From the NCBI GenBank assembly GCA_964446435.1, contig CAYUOS010000035.1:1-25369 (forward strand): a stretch of DNA of 25,369 nt, read 5' to 3'. Under the pieces are notes generated by a model. The model did no database searches. It was not told the origin of the DNA and saw nothing but the letters and a program-made list of their open reading frames with translations. The stretch is from SLNP01 sp964446435. Its GTDB lineage: Bacteria > Bacteroidota > Bacteroidia > Bacteroidales > VadinHA17. This document shows positions 7,471-15,413 of this stretch, in pieces (position 1 is the stretch's first letter; each line of letters opens with the position of its first letter). A program made the position numbers and the translations under genes.

Positions 7471-8253
7471 ATGCTGGTAATAGACAATCTTAAGGCTTCT
7501 ATAAACGGGAAGCAGATATTGAAGGGGATTTCGCTTCATGTAAGGGAGGGTGAGGTTCACGCCATTATGGGTCCGAACGGTTCGGGGAAGAGTACTCTGG
7601 CCTCAGTTTTGGCCGGAAGGGAATTCGCTGAGATCGAAGAGGGTACAATCTTATATTTAGGCAAGGACTTGTCAGGTATGGCCCCTGAGGACCGGGCCCG
7701 TGAGGGTGTCTTCCTCGGTTTTCAGTATCCGATTGAGATTCCGGGGGTCAGCATGGTCAACTTCATGAAGACGGCCGTAAACGAACAGCGAAAGTATAAG
7801 GGTCTCGAGCCGTTGTCGGCCTCCGATTTCCTCAAGCTGATGAGGGAGAAGAAGGAGCTTGTCGAGATTGACTCGACCCTTACCAACAGATCGGTAAACG
7901 AGGGTTTCTCGGGAGGCGAGAAGAAGAAGAACGAGATATTCCAGATGGCTATGCTGGAACCCAGGCTTTCAATACTTGACGAGACTGACTCGGGCCTCGA
8001 TATCGATGCGCTGAGAATCGTGGCAAATGGTGTCAACAAGCTCAAGCGACCCGATACCTCGGTGATAGTTATTACTCACTACCAGAGGTTACTCGACTTC
8101 ATAGTACCTGATGTGGTTCACGTATTGTATGATGGCCGCATCGTAAAGACAGCCGGCAGGGAGCTGGCGCTTGAACTCGAGCAGAAGGGATACGACTGGA
8201 TCAGGAAAGAGGCTGAAAAAAATGACTTGGCATGGACAGTAAACCCGAAATAA
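7471..8253 (+). CDS. sufC: Fe-S cluster assembly ATPase SufC
   Basis: ABC-type ATPase of the SufBC2D complex; ATP-driven dimerisation remodels the SufB-SufD pair during cluster assembly. 260 residues, normal length. Visible motifs are Walker A GPNGSGKST (34-42), Q-loop GFQYP (Gln85), ABC signature FSGGEKKKNE (146-155), Walker B LSILDETDSGLD (166-177) and H-loop His203 (VITHYQRLL). The SGGEKKKNE signature and the extra Asp in DETDSGLDID are specific to SufC among ABC proteins. The ATG at 7471 starts directly in MLVIDNLKASINGKQIL, the expected N-terminus. Its end overlaps sufD by 22 bases, indicating translational coupling. Confidence 0.97.
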   Translation: MLVIDNLKASINGKQILKGISLHVREGEVHAIMGPNGSGKSTLASVLAGREFAEIEEGTILYLGKDLSGMAPEDRAREGVFLGFQYPIEIPGVSMVNFMKTAVNEQRKYKGLEPLSASDFLKLMREKKELVEIDSTLTNRSVNEGFSGGEKKKNEIFQMAMLEPRLSILDETDSGLDIDALRIVANGVNKLKRPDTSVIVITHYQRLLDFIVPDVVHVLYDGRIVKTAGRELALELEQKGYDWIRKEAEKNDLAWTVNPK

Positions 8254-9590
8254 ACGCCAGATATATTGACCTTTACAGGAACAATATAGAACGTATCGGT
8301 TCTCATTCAACACCCTATATCAATTCACTGAGGGAGGAGGCCATGGCACGGTTCTCATCCCTTGGCGTTCCTGACAGGAAGAATGAGTCATACCGCTACA
8401 CCAACCTTGATCTCTTCTTCAGGCATCAGTACAAATCATATTTCATGCCCGGAGCCGATGACTTCGAAAGGGCAGAACGGTTCAGTTGTGAGGTTGAGGA
8501 CCTCGAAGTTCACAACCTTGTACTGCTCAATGGTTTTTATCCGACCAACAACGGTAAGCTGAGGCAGCTCGATTCAGGCATTACGATAGGAAGCCTCAAT
8601 GAAGCGGCAGCCAGGATGGGTGATATTGTCGACGGTCATTATGGCCGGTATGCCCACAGCGACACCGACGGGCTTATCCATCTCAACACGGCGATGGCAT
8701 CTGACGGGGTCTTCATTCACGTTCCGCGAAACCAGGTTCCCGACAAGCCGATACAGATTGTCAACCTTGTATACTCAGATGAGGATATTTTCGTACAGCA
8801 CCGCAACCTGATAGTGGTAGAGGACAACGCCGAAGCCACCATAATAATCTGCGACCATACCCTCTCACCAATGAAGTTCCTGACGAATGCCGTTACCGAG
8901 GTGTATGTCGGCAAGAATGCCAGGTTCAACATCGTGAGGGTGCAGAATGAACACAACAATGCTGCCAAGCTGACCCACACCTTCATCCACCAGGAGCGCG
9001 ACAGCTTCGCCTCCTCGATAAACATAACCCTGCACGGCGGGCTGGTACGCAACAGCACCTACCATTACCTTGGCGGGGAAGGCGCGTCGACGAACTCTGC
9101 GGGACTATACCTGTCAGACAAGTCACAGCATGTCGACAACTATGTGAATGTCGATCATGCCTTCCCGAACTGTACCAGTAACCAGCTGTTCAAGGGGGTA
9201 CTCGACGACATCGCCACAGGCGCATTCAACGGTAGAATACTTGTAAGGCCGGGAGCACTGGGCACCAGGGCATATCAGAGCAATAACAACATTATGCTCA
9301 CCGATGATGCCAGAATGGATACGAAACCCCAGCTTGAGATCTTTGCCGACGATGTGAAGTGCAGCCATGGAGCTACGGTGGGGCAGCTTAACAATGATGC
9401 TCTCTTCTATCTTACGTCACGCGGAATTGGGAACCGTGAAGCCAGGCTGATGCTGATGTTCGGCTTTGCACACGAGGTGATTCAGGAGATACCGGTAAAG
9501 GCACTCCAGGAGCGAATGGACACCCTGGTAATGCAAAGGCTGCGCGGTGAGCTCTCGAGATGCGCAAGCTGTATGGTTAAATGCGGTTAG
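8232..9590 (+). CDS. sufD: Fe-S cluster assembly protein SufD
   Basis: SufB paralogue that forms the SufB-SufD heterodimer and helps acquire iron. 452 residues, normal. The N-terminal helical region contains the conserved RKNESYRYTNLD segment. The right-handed beta-helix core includes LVLLNGFY, DGVFIHVPRN and FNGRILVRPGALGTRAYQSNNNIMLTDDARMDTKP. FADDVKCSHGATVGQL follows, with Cys377 and His379 matching the conserved Cys/His pair at the SufB interface. The C-terminus has the typical LTSRGIGNREARLMLMFGFAHEVI. It starts inside sufC and ends ten bases past an alternative upstream sufS start, so the three genes are tightly coupled. Confidence 0.96.
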   Translation: MDSKPEINARYIDLYRNNIERIGSHSTPYINSLREEAMARFSSLGVPDRKNESYRYTNLDLFFRHQYKSYFMPGADDFERAERFSCEVEDLEVHNLVLLNGFYPTNNGKLRQLDSGITIGSLNEAAARMGDIVDGHYGRYAHSDTDGLIHLNTAMASDGVFIHVPRNQVPDKPIQIVNLVYSDEDIFVQHRNLIVVEDNAEATIIICDHTLSPMKFLTNAVTEVYVGKNARFNIVRVQNEHNNAAKLTHTFIHQERDSFASSINITLHGGLVRNSTYHYLGGEGASTNSAGLYLSDKSQHVDNYVNVDHAFPNCTSNQLFKGVLDDIATGAFNGRILVRPGALGTRAYQSNNNIMLTDDARMDTKPQLEIFADDVKCSHGATVGQLNNDALFYLTSRGIGNREARLMLMFGFAHEVIQEIPVKALQERMDTLVMQRLRGELSRCASCMVKCG

Positions 9591-9601
9591 TCCATGCAAG
9601 G

Positions 9602-10819
9602 ATGATCGATATAAAAAAAATAAGAAGCGACTTTCCGATTCTTTCCGAAAAGGTTTACGGCAAGGATCTGATATACCTCGATAATGGTGCAACGACCCAG
9701 AAACCGAGGAAGGTTACCGATACCCTCACCGAGGTACTGACAAAATATAATGCCAACATCCACAGAGGTGTGCACAGGCTCAGCGATGTGGCCTCGGAGG
9801 CCTACGAAAATGCCCGCGAGACCGTCAGGGCCTTTATCAATGCGGCCTCGACAGATGAGGTTATCTTCAATTCAGGAACCACGGCCGCCATCAACAATGT
9901 GGCTTTCTCGTTCGGAGAGAGGTTCATTGGCGAGGGTGACGAGATTATTGTTTCGGCACTCGAGCATCACGCCAACATTGTGCCGTGGCAGATGCTGTGC
10001 GAGAGAAAGGGTGCCAGGCTGAGGGTTATCCCTATGGACGACAACGGCATTCTTGATCTGGCGGCATACAGGAGCATGATCAGCAGTTCGACACGGATAG
10101 TTGCGGTTACCCAGGCCTCAAACGCACTGGGCATAATCACCCCTCTGAAGGAGATAATCAGCGAGGCCCACAGGCATGATATCGCGGTACTTGTTGACGG
10201 GGCTCAGGGTATACAGCACGGCACTGTCGATGTCAGGGCGATGGACTGTGACTTTTATGTCTTTTCGGGTCACAAGGTGTACGGACCAACCGGCATAGGA
10301 GTACTCTACGGCAAGAGGAAGTACCTTGACCTGATGCCCCCGTGGCAGGGTGGGGGAGACATGGTAAAGAACGTGACTTTCGAAAAGACAACATACAACG
10401 ACCTTCCCTTCAGGTTCGAAGCAGGTACCACAAATTACCCCGGAGCAATTGCCCTTGCCGCTGCACTAGACTATGTATCTGCAACAGGCAGGGAGGCGAT
10501 TGCCGAAAGGGAGGCCTCACTGCTCGGGTACGCCACCCTCAGGTTGAAGGAGATACCCGGTGTCACTATCTACGGCGACGTTAACGATAAGATATCTGTA
10601 ATATCATTCCTTATTGACGGCATACACCAGTATGACGCGGGCATGGTGCTCGACAAGATGGGCATAGCAGTCAGAACGGGCACACACTGCGCTCAGCCTG
10701 TTATGGACCGGCTTGGCATAGACGGTACCATCAGAGCCTCATTCTGCTTCTACAATACCCATGATGAGGCTGATATGCTGGCCGCAGGGGTCAGGAAGGT
10801 TATGGAGATGTTCCTTTAA
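9602..10819 (+). CDS. sufS: cysteine desulfurase SufS
   Basis: Pyridoxal-phosphate enzyme that takes sulfur from cysteine and passes it to SufE as a persulfide. With the ATG at 9602 it has 405 residues, beginning MIDIKKIRSDFPIL as in known SufS. An in-frame ATG at 9581 would add seven residues and overlap sufD, and is less likely. Visible are the LDNGATTQKP opening, His122 (ALEHHANIVPWQ), Asp199-Gln202 (VDGAQG), the PLP lysine Lys225 (FSGHKVYGPTG) and the nucleophile Cys363 (RTGTHCAQPVM). All correspond closely to E. coli SufS. It lies between sufD and sufE in the operon. The catalytic set is complete. Confidence 0.96.
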   Translation: MIDIKKIRSDFPILSEKVYGKDLIYLDNGATTQKPRKVTDTLTEVLTKYNANIHRGVHRLSDVASEAYENARETVRAFINAASTDEVIFNSGTTAAINNVAFSFGERFIGEGDEIIVSALEHHANIVPWQMLCERKGARLRVIPMDDNGILDLAAYRSMISSSTRIVAVTQASNALGIITPLKEIISEAHRHDIAVLVDGAQGIQHGTVDVRAMDCDFYVFSGHKVYGPTGIGVLYGKRKYLDLMPPWQGGGDMVKNVTFEKTTYNDLPFRFEAGTTNYPGAIALAAALDYVSATGREAIAEREASLLGYATLRLKEIPGVTIYGDVNDKISVISFLIDGIHQYDAGMVLDKMGIAVRTGTHCAQPVMDRLGIDGTIRASFCFYNTHDEADMLAAGVRKVMEMFL

Positions 10820-10833
10820 ATACTATTGTTGAG

Positions 10834-11259
10834 ATGACCATTGACGAGGTACAGGATCAGATAATTGAGGAGTTTTCACAGTTCGGTGATTGGATGGAAC
10901 GATATGAACTGCTGATTGATAATGGAAAGGACTTGCCGCCGATAGACCCTGCCCTCAAGGTAAAGGACTATCTTATTGAAGGATGCCAGTCGAAGGTGTG
11001 GCTTTATCCTGAATTTGATGGTACAACCATCAGATTCACGGCCGACAGCGATGCCATTATAACAAAAGGAATTGTGTCAATGCTTATAAGGGTTCTGTCG
11101 GGTCGTACTCCGGAGGAGATAATGAGAGCTGACCTTTATTTCATTGACCGTATCGGACTGAGGCAGAATCTGTCACCAACGAGATCGAACGGGTTGCTGT
11201 CGATGGTTAAGCAGATGAAACTATATGCAATAGCATTCAACGCGAGGATTAACAAATAG
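10834..11259 (+). CDS. sufE: sulfur acceptor protein SufE
   Basis: Cytoplasmic partner of SufS: accepts persulfide sulfur and hands it to SufB. 141 residues. Cys51 in EGCQSKVWL is at the same position as the acceptor cysteine of E. coli SufE. Further family motifs are FGDWMERYELLIDNGKDLP, KGIVSMLIRVLSGRTPEEI and LSPTRSNGLLSMVKQMKLYA. It begins 14 bases after the sufS stop with the context GTTGAGATG, without a Shine-Dalgarno. Firm assignment. Confidence 0.95.
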   Translation: MTIDEVQDQIIEEFSQFGDWMERYELLIDNGKDLPPIDPALKVKDYLIEGCQSKVWLYPEFDGTTIRFTADSDAIITKGIVSMLIRVLSGRTPEEIMRADLYFIDRIGLRQNLSPTRSNGLLSMVKQMKLYAIAFNARINK

Positions 11260-11260
11260 A

Positions 11261-11269
11261 AAAGGAGGT
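11261..11269 (+). promoter_or_regulatory. strong Shine-Dalgarno sequence before the MIP18/SufT-like gene
   Basis: AAAGGAGGT lies six bases before the ATG at 11276. It is complementary to the CCTCCTTT found at the 3' end of Bacteroidota 16S rRNA. None of the other gene starts I checked in this window has such a site; they are preceded by A-rich or unrelated bases. Bacteroidota normally start translation without this pairing, so the site stands out. Confidence 0.75.
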
Positions 11270-11275
11270 CATAAT

Positions 11276-11596
11276 ATGGATATAGAGGAGAGACTCGAAC
11301 TGGAGAAGAAGATAGTAAGCGTTCTCAAGACAGTTAATGACCCCGAGATACCTGTAAATGTATTTGATCTCGGACTGATCTATGAGGTTGATGTTGACGA
11401 TAATCGTGTTGCACACGTGAAGATGACATTGACAGCGCCCAACTGTCCGATGGCAGACCAGCTGCTTGAGGATGTGAGATACTCTGTAAGCACCGTCCCG
11501 GGCATTGCTGAATGTGACCTTAAGCTCACCTTTGACCCACCGTGGGACAGGAGCATGCTCAGCGATGAGGCGATGCTTGAACTGGGCCTGCTATAG
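11276..11596 (+). CDS. MIP18-family (DUF59) Fe-S assembly/carrier protein, SufT-like
   Basis: Small protein of 106 residues with the whole DUF59/MIP18 core: VNDPEIPVNVFDLGLIYEVDV (about 21-41), LTAPNCPMADQLLEDV with the conserved Cys, and ECDLKLTFDPPWDRSMLSDEA. Relatives (SufT, PaaD, eukaryotic CIAO2) take part in Fe-S cluster maturation or delivery, and the place between sufE and queG agrees with that. It is 16 bases after sufE. Its start is fixed by a strong Shine-Dalgarno at 11261, unlike its neighbours, which suggests separately controlled translation. The precise biochemical step is not established by sequence, so I leave the symbol empty. Confidence 0.88.
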   Translation: MDIEERLELEKKIVSVLKTVNDPEIPVNVFDLGLIYEVDVDDNRVAHVKMTLTAPNCPMADQLLEDVRYSVSTVPGIAECDLKLTFDPPWDRSMLSDEAMLELGLL

Positions 11597-11616
11597 AACT
11601 TTCAAAGTCACCGGCC

Positions 11617-12552
11617 ATGTCGCCCGGAGAGATTTCAGCCATAATTAAGAGAGAAATCCTTGCTGCAGGATTTGACAGCTGCGGAATAACTTCTGCCGTG
11701 GAGCTTTCACACGAAAAGGAGCTTTATCGCAGATGGATCGGTATGGGTTGCCATGCCGGCATGGGTTATCTTGAGCGGAATACCGATAAGCGTGCCGATC
11801 CTTCACTATTGGTTGAGGGAACGAAGAGTGTGGTGGTTGCCATTATGAATTATTTTCCTGGAACACTGCCTGATAGTGACGACAACCCGGTAATATCAAG
11901 GTATGTGACAGGCACAGACTATCATACCGTAGTGAGGAAGAGGCTGGGCATAGCCCTTGATGCAAGCCGTGCCACGATTCCCGGTCTCAGTGGAAGGGTG
12001 TTTGCCGATTCGGCCCCGGTGATGGAGAAGGCACTTGCCTTCAGGGCCGGTGTGGGGGTAAGGGGCCGGAATACACTTCTTATTGCAGATGGCATCGGTT
12101 CATACGTTTTTATCGGTGTCGTGTTGATAAACCTGGAGGCAGAGCACGATTCTGCCTCCCGTCATGATATCTGCGGCACATGCCGGAGGTGCATCGATGC
12201 ATGTCCGACTGGAGCCATACGTGAAGAGGGCTTTGTAGATGCCGCGAGGTGCATCTCATACCTTACCATTGAGCACAGGGGAGAGATACCAGAGAGGTTC
12301 AGGGGATTGTTCAGGGGCAGGATCGTGGGTTGTGACATCTGCCAGGAAGTCTGTCCATACAACAATCAACCACCATTATGCAGGGTGCCTGAGCTTGCAC
12401 GTGACACACGTCTCGAGAAAAGGAACCTTGTTGAGTGGGCAACCCTGACTCCGGATGAGTTCAGCAAAATCTTTTCAGGTACCACCGTTGAGAGATGCGG
12501 CTACGAGGGCTTCATGAGGAACCTCCGGTTCGTTCAGGGTGAGAACAAGTGA
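11617..12552 (+). CDS. queG: epoxyqueuosine reductase QueG
   Basis: Cobalamin- and 4Fe-4S-dependent enzyme that reduces epoxyqueuosine to queuosine in tRNA. 311 residues. Two ferredoxin-like cluster motifs are complete: C186-C189-C192 with C196 (CGTCRRCIDACP), and C212 with C239-C242 and C246 (CDICQEVCPYN). Asp131 in FADSAPVMEKAL fits the catalytic Asp of VDxAP. The C-terminal RNLRF matches the family's RN end. The stretch around 145-170 departs from the QueG I know: RAGVGVRGRN instead of RAGLGWxGKN, and FIGVVLIN where a Glu usually follows the Gly. The gene begins 20 bases after the MIP18 gene and is probably the last of the suf operon, which makes sense for a cluster-dependent enzyme. Confidence 0.9.
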   Translation: MSPGEISAIIKREILAAGFDSCGITSAVELSHEKELYRRWIGMGCHAGMGYLERNTDKRADPSLLVEGTKSVVVAIMNYFPGTLPDSDDNPVISRYVTGTDYHTVVRKRLGIALDASRATIPGLSGRVFADSAPVMEKALAFRAGVGVRGRNTLLIADGIGSYVFIGVVLINLEAEHDSASRHDICGTCRRCIDACPTGAIREEGFVDAARCISYLTIEHRGEIPERFRGLFRGRIVGCDICQEVCPYNNQPPLCRVPELARDTRLEKRNLVEWATLTPDEFSKIFSGTTVERCGYEGFMRNLRFVQGENK

Positions 12553-12640
12553 TGCAGGACTGCCAGTCGCGGCATAAGGCAGATAGTTAAGTTACCTTGC
12601 AGATATTCAATTCAGCGGTATGTCTTAAGTCTTTCTGTTG

Positions 12641-13522
12641 TCAGAACTTCACTGAAAAACCCACACCCAGAACCTGCTTGAACTGGGTGCGCGGACCGCG
12701 GTTTATTCCCTCAGCATCGATATAGTCGACATCATCATCGTAAAGGAGGTGTGTACTAAGGTTTGCTGAGAGGTACTCATTGATTTTCATATTAACGAGG
12801 GCCTTCCAGCTGATGTCGATATTACCGGGCTTGTTCAGGAGATTGGAGAAAAAATCGGCAGAGGTGTTTAGTGTCACGTTTTTCATTATCTCGTGAATGA
12901 GCATCACCCTTACTGCTGCACCCATCTCGGCACGGAACGATTTTCCCGGCTCGACTCCGAATGCTCCGGCAGCCGACAGGTCTTGGTTGGTGACGATGGT
13001 GGCCTTGCCACCCAGCGGGGCAAGCAGTAGGTAGAAGTTGTCATTCGGCTTGTATTCCATACCTACATTCAGGTTGATATAGCCGGGAGACATGAACTCA
13101 GAGATGAGGGTCTGTGTCTCTCCGGTTCCCTTGTAACCCTTGTCGAACTGTGTCTTGAAATTGAACAGACCGCTTATATACCATTTGTTAACGGTTTCAT
13201 ATCCGAACTTTGAGATAAAGTCGATATAGTCATTCGATTTTCTCGCAGGCAGGTCACCGGTTTTCTGTATGCCATATCCCATGTCGAGGGCGTTTCCCCA
13301 GGCAGCCTTGCCCTTCTTGTAGTTAAGGTTTGCAAGCATCAGTGCATTGACACCCTGGCTGTTATCACCCCCTTGTGCCCAGTTGAAGAGAGCGACCTGA
13401 GAGAAGTTCAATGATCCCATTCCGTTGAAGGTCCAGGGACCGGGATTCTCCTTCTCCTCCTGTGAGAAGAGGGTTAATGCTGAAATCAGCATAACCGGGA
13501 TAACCAAAATGCTTTTTTTCAT
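12641..13522 (-). CDS. DUF3078 outer-membrane beta-barrel protein
   Basis: With the ATG at 13522 the protein has 293 residues and begins with a clean signal peptide (MKKSILVIPVMLISALTLFSQ). The upstream ATG at 13579 would put a charged tail before the signal and overlaps the promoter. The mature part has the DUF3078 signature near its start (FSQVALFNWAQGGDNSQGVNALM), then alternating strands typical of a barrel and a final aromatic residue (GVGFSVKF) as in outer-membrane proteins. The family is common in Bacteroidota and its function is unknown. It is monocistronic, convergent with the suf-queG operon and divergent from the next gene. Confidence 0.85.
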   Translation of the reverse strand: MKKSILVIPVMLISALTLFSQEEKENPGPWTFNGMGSLNFSQVALFNWAQGGDNSQGVNALMLANLNYKKGKAAWGNALDMGYGIQKTGDLPARKSNDYIDFISKFGYETVNKWYISGLFNFKTQFDKGYKGTGETQTLISEFMSPGYINLNVGMEYKPNDNFYLLLAPLGGKATIVTNQDLSAAGAFGVEPGKSFRAEMGAAVRVMLIHEIMKNVTLNTSADFFSNLLNKPGNIDISWKALVNMKINEYLSANLSTHLLYDDDVDYIDAEGINRGPRTQFKQVLGVGFSVKF

Positions 13523-13568
13523 GGTATGTGCTTTTAGAAATAGTTTATTTACCGTCTGTTTAGCTTGA

Positions 13569-13597
13569 CATAAATACAATTACGTAAAAATAGCAAA
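13569..13597 (-). promoter_or_regulatory. promoter of the DUF3078 gene
   Basis: On the minus strand TTTG (13597-13594), a 17-base spacer and TATTTATG (13576-13569) resemble the Bacteroidota -33/-7 pair. The -7 box has one mismatch and the spacer is slightly short. The start site would be near 13565, about 43 bases before the ATG at 13522. This also argues against the upstream ATG at 13579. Confidence 0.45.
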
Positions 13598-13704
13598 CTT
13601 TTCTGGCAGATCCAACCTGATGTTGAGAGTCGGTTCCATTTTTTCCTGGTAGTGAATCCTGCAACAGTTGAAAAACCAGTAAATTTTTATATATCTCATG
13701 TCGT

Positions 13705-13734
13705 TTGATTAATTTTATATGATAATAGGGTTGT
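13705..13734 (+). promoter_or_regulatory. promoter of the membrane-anchored lipoprotein gene
   Basis: TTTG at 13705-13708, an 18-base spacer and TAGGGTTG at 13727-13734 (one mismatch to TAnnTTTG). The start site would be near 13738, about 18 bases before the ATG at 13756. The region between the two divergent genes is A/T-rich, so a chance match is possible. Confidence 0.45.
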
Positions 13735-13755
13735 TTTCAGGATTTCGAAATACCT

Positions 13756-14796
13756 ATGGCCATGAAAAAAGCAAGATTATTAACGGTCTTTGCAATGCTG
13801 CTCCTTCTAACCTGCTGCGATAAGCCCGAGACAGTGGTTGTCAATATCGTACACCCCGACGGTTCGGTTACCAGGAGGGTTGAGATGCGCAGCAGCAGCA
13901 GGATCAACCTTGAGCTGAGCAGGGTTCCGGTTGACTCAACCTGGATGATTAATGAGTATGTTGATGTCGCGGATGAGGGTGACACTACCTTCGTTCTTAC
14001 AGCTGAAAAACTATTTATGGACGTCTCGGCAATAAACGAAGAGTACCTAAATGACGATGGTGTAAATTCATTTATAGGAAGAAGAACAGACTTTAAAAGG
14101 AGTTTCAGGTGGTTCACTACCCATTACCGCTTCGTTGAGCGGTTTGATAAGATCATGAACGGCGGTGTACCACTCACAGATTATCTGACCCCCGACGAGA
14201 TGGATTTCCTGGTTATGCCTGAGACTATCTCTGATTTGCTCCTATCAGGTGCTGACAGTCTTGAATACCAGTCTTTGTCAGCGAGGCTCGATTCGGTTAT
14301 GTTCGAGTGGTTCAGGCAGGGCCTGATATCAGTTTTTTTTGACGCTACAACATCACTTTTTGAGGCTGAAGGCACCAGCCTCGAGATAGTTGAGGAATTC
14401 GGGTCGAAGAAGGCAGAGTTGGTTGATATCTATTTCTTTGATGCTGAAGTGGATTCTGTTTTCGCTGATGTTTTCGGACCGTTTATGGAATCAGGGTACG
14501 GTAATATAATTGACAGTGCCATGATGGTCGTTACGAATGGGATTGACTGGTACTGGAATGTGAAATCGTATACCCTTAAGACGATTTTGCCCGGAAGGCT
14601 GAAAAGCGGTAACGGCTGTATCGCCCCGGTTGGTGAGGTTTCATGGCAGGTAAGAGGCGAATTGTTCCTTTTTGATGACTTTGAATTCTGGGCAGAGTCA
14701 TACCGGCATAATCTATGGACATGGATCGTGACCTGCGTCCTGTTGACTATTGTGCCGCTGCTTATGCTCCGGAAAATTCGTCACAGGCGTGGCTGA
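13756..14796 (+). CDS. unrecognised membrane-anchored protein, probable lipoprotein with a C-terminal transmembrane helix
   Basis: I do not recognise this 346-residue protein. It starts with a lysine, a hydrophobic stretch and a CC pair (MAMKKARLLTVFAMLLLLTCCDK), which looks like a lipoprotein signal, although the residue before the Cys (Thr or Cys) is not ideal. An extracytoplasmic region of about 290 residues follows, rich in Asp, Glu and aromatics. It opens with VVVNIVHPDGSVTRRVEMR and has no motif known to me. Near the C-terminus a helix (WTWIVTCVLLTIVPLLML, about 322-339) is followed by RKIRHRRG, which by the positive-inside rule faces the cytoplasm. Both ends would therefore be held at the inner membrane. 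A second ATG at 13762 is an equally good start. The gene stands alone and converges with the ECF sigma gene. Confidence 0.7.
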   Translation: MAMKKARLLTVFAMLLLLTCCDKPETVVVNIVHPDGSVTRRVEMRSSSRINLELSRVPVDSTWMINEYVDVADEGDTTFVLTAEKLFMDVSAINEEYLNDDGVNSFIGRRTDFKRSFRWFTTHYRFVERFDKIMNGGVPLTDYLTPDEMDFLVMPETISDLLLSGADSLEYQSLSARLDSVMFEWFRQGLISVFFDATTSLFEAEGTSLEIVEEFGSKKAELVDIYFFDAEVDSVFADVFGPFMESGYGNIIDSAMMVVTNGIDWYWNVKSYTLKTILPGRLKSGNGCIAPVGEVSWQVRGELFLFDDFEFWAESYRHNLWTWIVTCVLLTIVPLLMLRKIRHRRG

Positions 14797-14807
14797 CCGG
14801 GTTCCTG

Positions 14808-14837
14808 AAAGAAAAACCGGCCCCTGAAGGAGCCGGT
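14808..14837 (-). terminator. Rho-independent terminator of the ECF sigma gene
   Basis: Read on the minus strand, ACCGGC (14837-14832) pairs with GCCGGT (14821-14816). After one mismatch three more pairs close a GC-rich hairpin with a tight loop, and then TTTTTCTTT follows. It lies about 40 bases after the stop of the sigma gene. On the plus strand no T-run follows, so it acts chiefly for the minus-strand gene. Confidence 0.7.
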
Positions 14838-14876
14838 ACCGGAAAAATGAACAAAAGAAACCCTGAAATTATATGC

Positions 14877-15386
14877 TTATGAACGGTCGTAATCCTTGAG
14901 GATGTTCATCAGTTTCTGACGTGTGAAGAATATGCGGCTTTTTACTGTTCCTATCTTGAGGTTCAGCTCATCAGCTATCTCCTTGTATTTGTAGCCTTCA
15001 ACATGCATCCTGAAGGGAACGCGGAACTCATCCTCAAGAGAATCGATAGCCTTTTCAATTTCAGACTCGGAATAGGATGAGTCAGGCGAGATGTACCCCT
15101 TGTCGTTTGAGAGGTTGACATAGTAAAGATCCTGGGTTGAGTCAATGAGAGTGTTCTCCTTTATGTTGCGACGATAGTTGTTTATGAATGTGTTTTTCAT
15201 TATGGTGAACACCCATGCCTTGAGATTTGTGTAATCGACGAACTTGTCCTTGTATGATATGGCCTTAAGGTAGGTGTCCTGAACCAGGTCATCTGCCCTT
15301 TCGTGATCGCTGGTAAGTGAAAGTGCGAACTTCTTGAGGTTGCCCCTCATTTCTATCAGACTGTTGTTGAATTCATATGTTGTCAT
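14877..15386 (-). CDS. ECF-type RNA polymerase sigma factor
   Basis: 169-residue two-domain sigma-70 family protein. Region 2 (about 20-90) contains ADDLVQDTYLKAISYKDKF and NLKAWVFTIMKNTFINNYRR. Region 4 (about 110-165) contains SLEDEFRVPFRMHVEGYKYKEIADELNLKIGTVKSRIFFTRQKL, with the helix-turn-helix that reads the -35 element. No anti-sigma gene is adjacent: the neighbours are a divergent hydrolase and a convergent membrane protein. Its own promoter matches the housekeeping consensus exactly, so it is probably expressed constitutively rather than autoregulated. It belongs to the single-gene ECF type common in Bacteroidales. Which genes it controls cannot be told from here. Confidence 0.93.
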   Translation of the reverse strand: MTTYEFNNSLIEMRGNLKKFALSLTSDHERADDLVQDTYLKAISYKDKFVDYTNLKAWVFTIMKNTFINNYRRNIKENTLIDSTQDLYYVNLSNDKGYISPDSSYSESEIEKAIDSLEDEFRVPFRMHVEGYKYKEIADELNLKIGTVKSRIFFTRQKLMNILKDYDRS

Positions 15387-15413
15387 GTCAGTAGTTATTT
15401 AAGGTTGTTGATG

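Noticed and set aside
7357..7480. Reading frame running from sufB through the Ns into sufC
   Set aside because: It depends on the arbitrary gap length. The residues after the gap (YTEKRCW) are not SufB-like and overlap the sufC start.
12560..12582. CTGCC/GGCAG hairpin after queG as a terminator
   Set aside because: Only five pairs, a long loop and no T-run follow.
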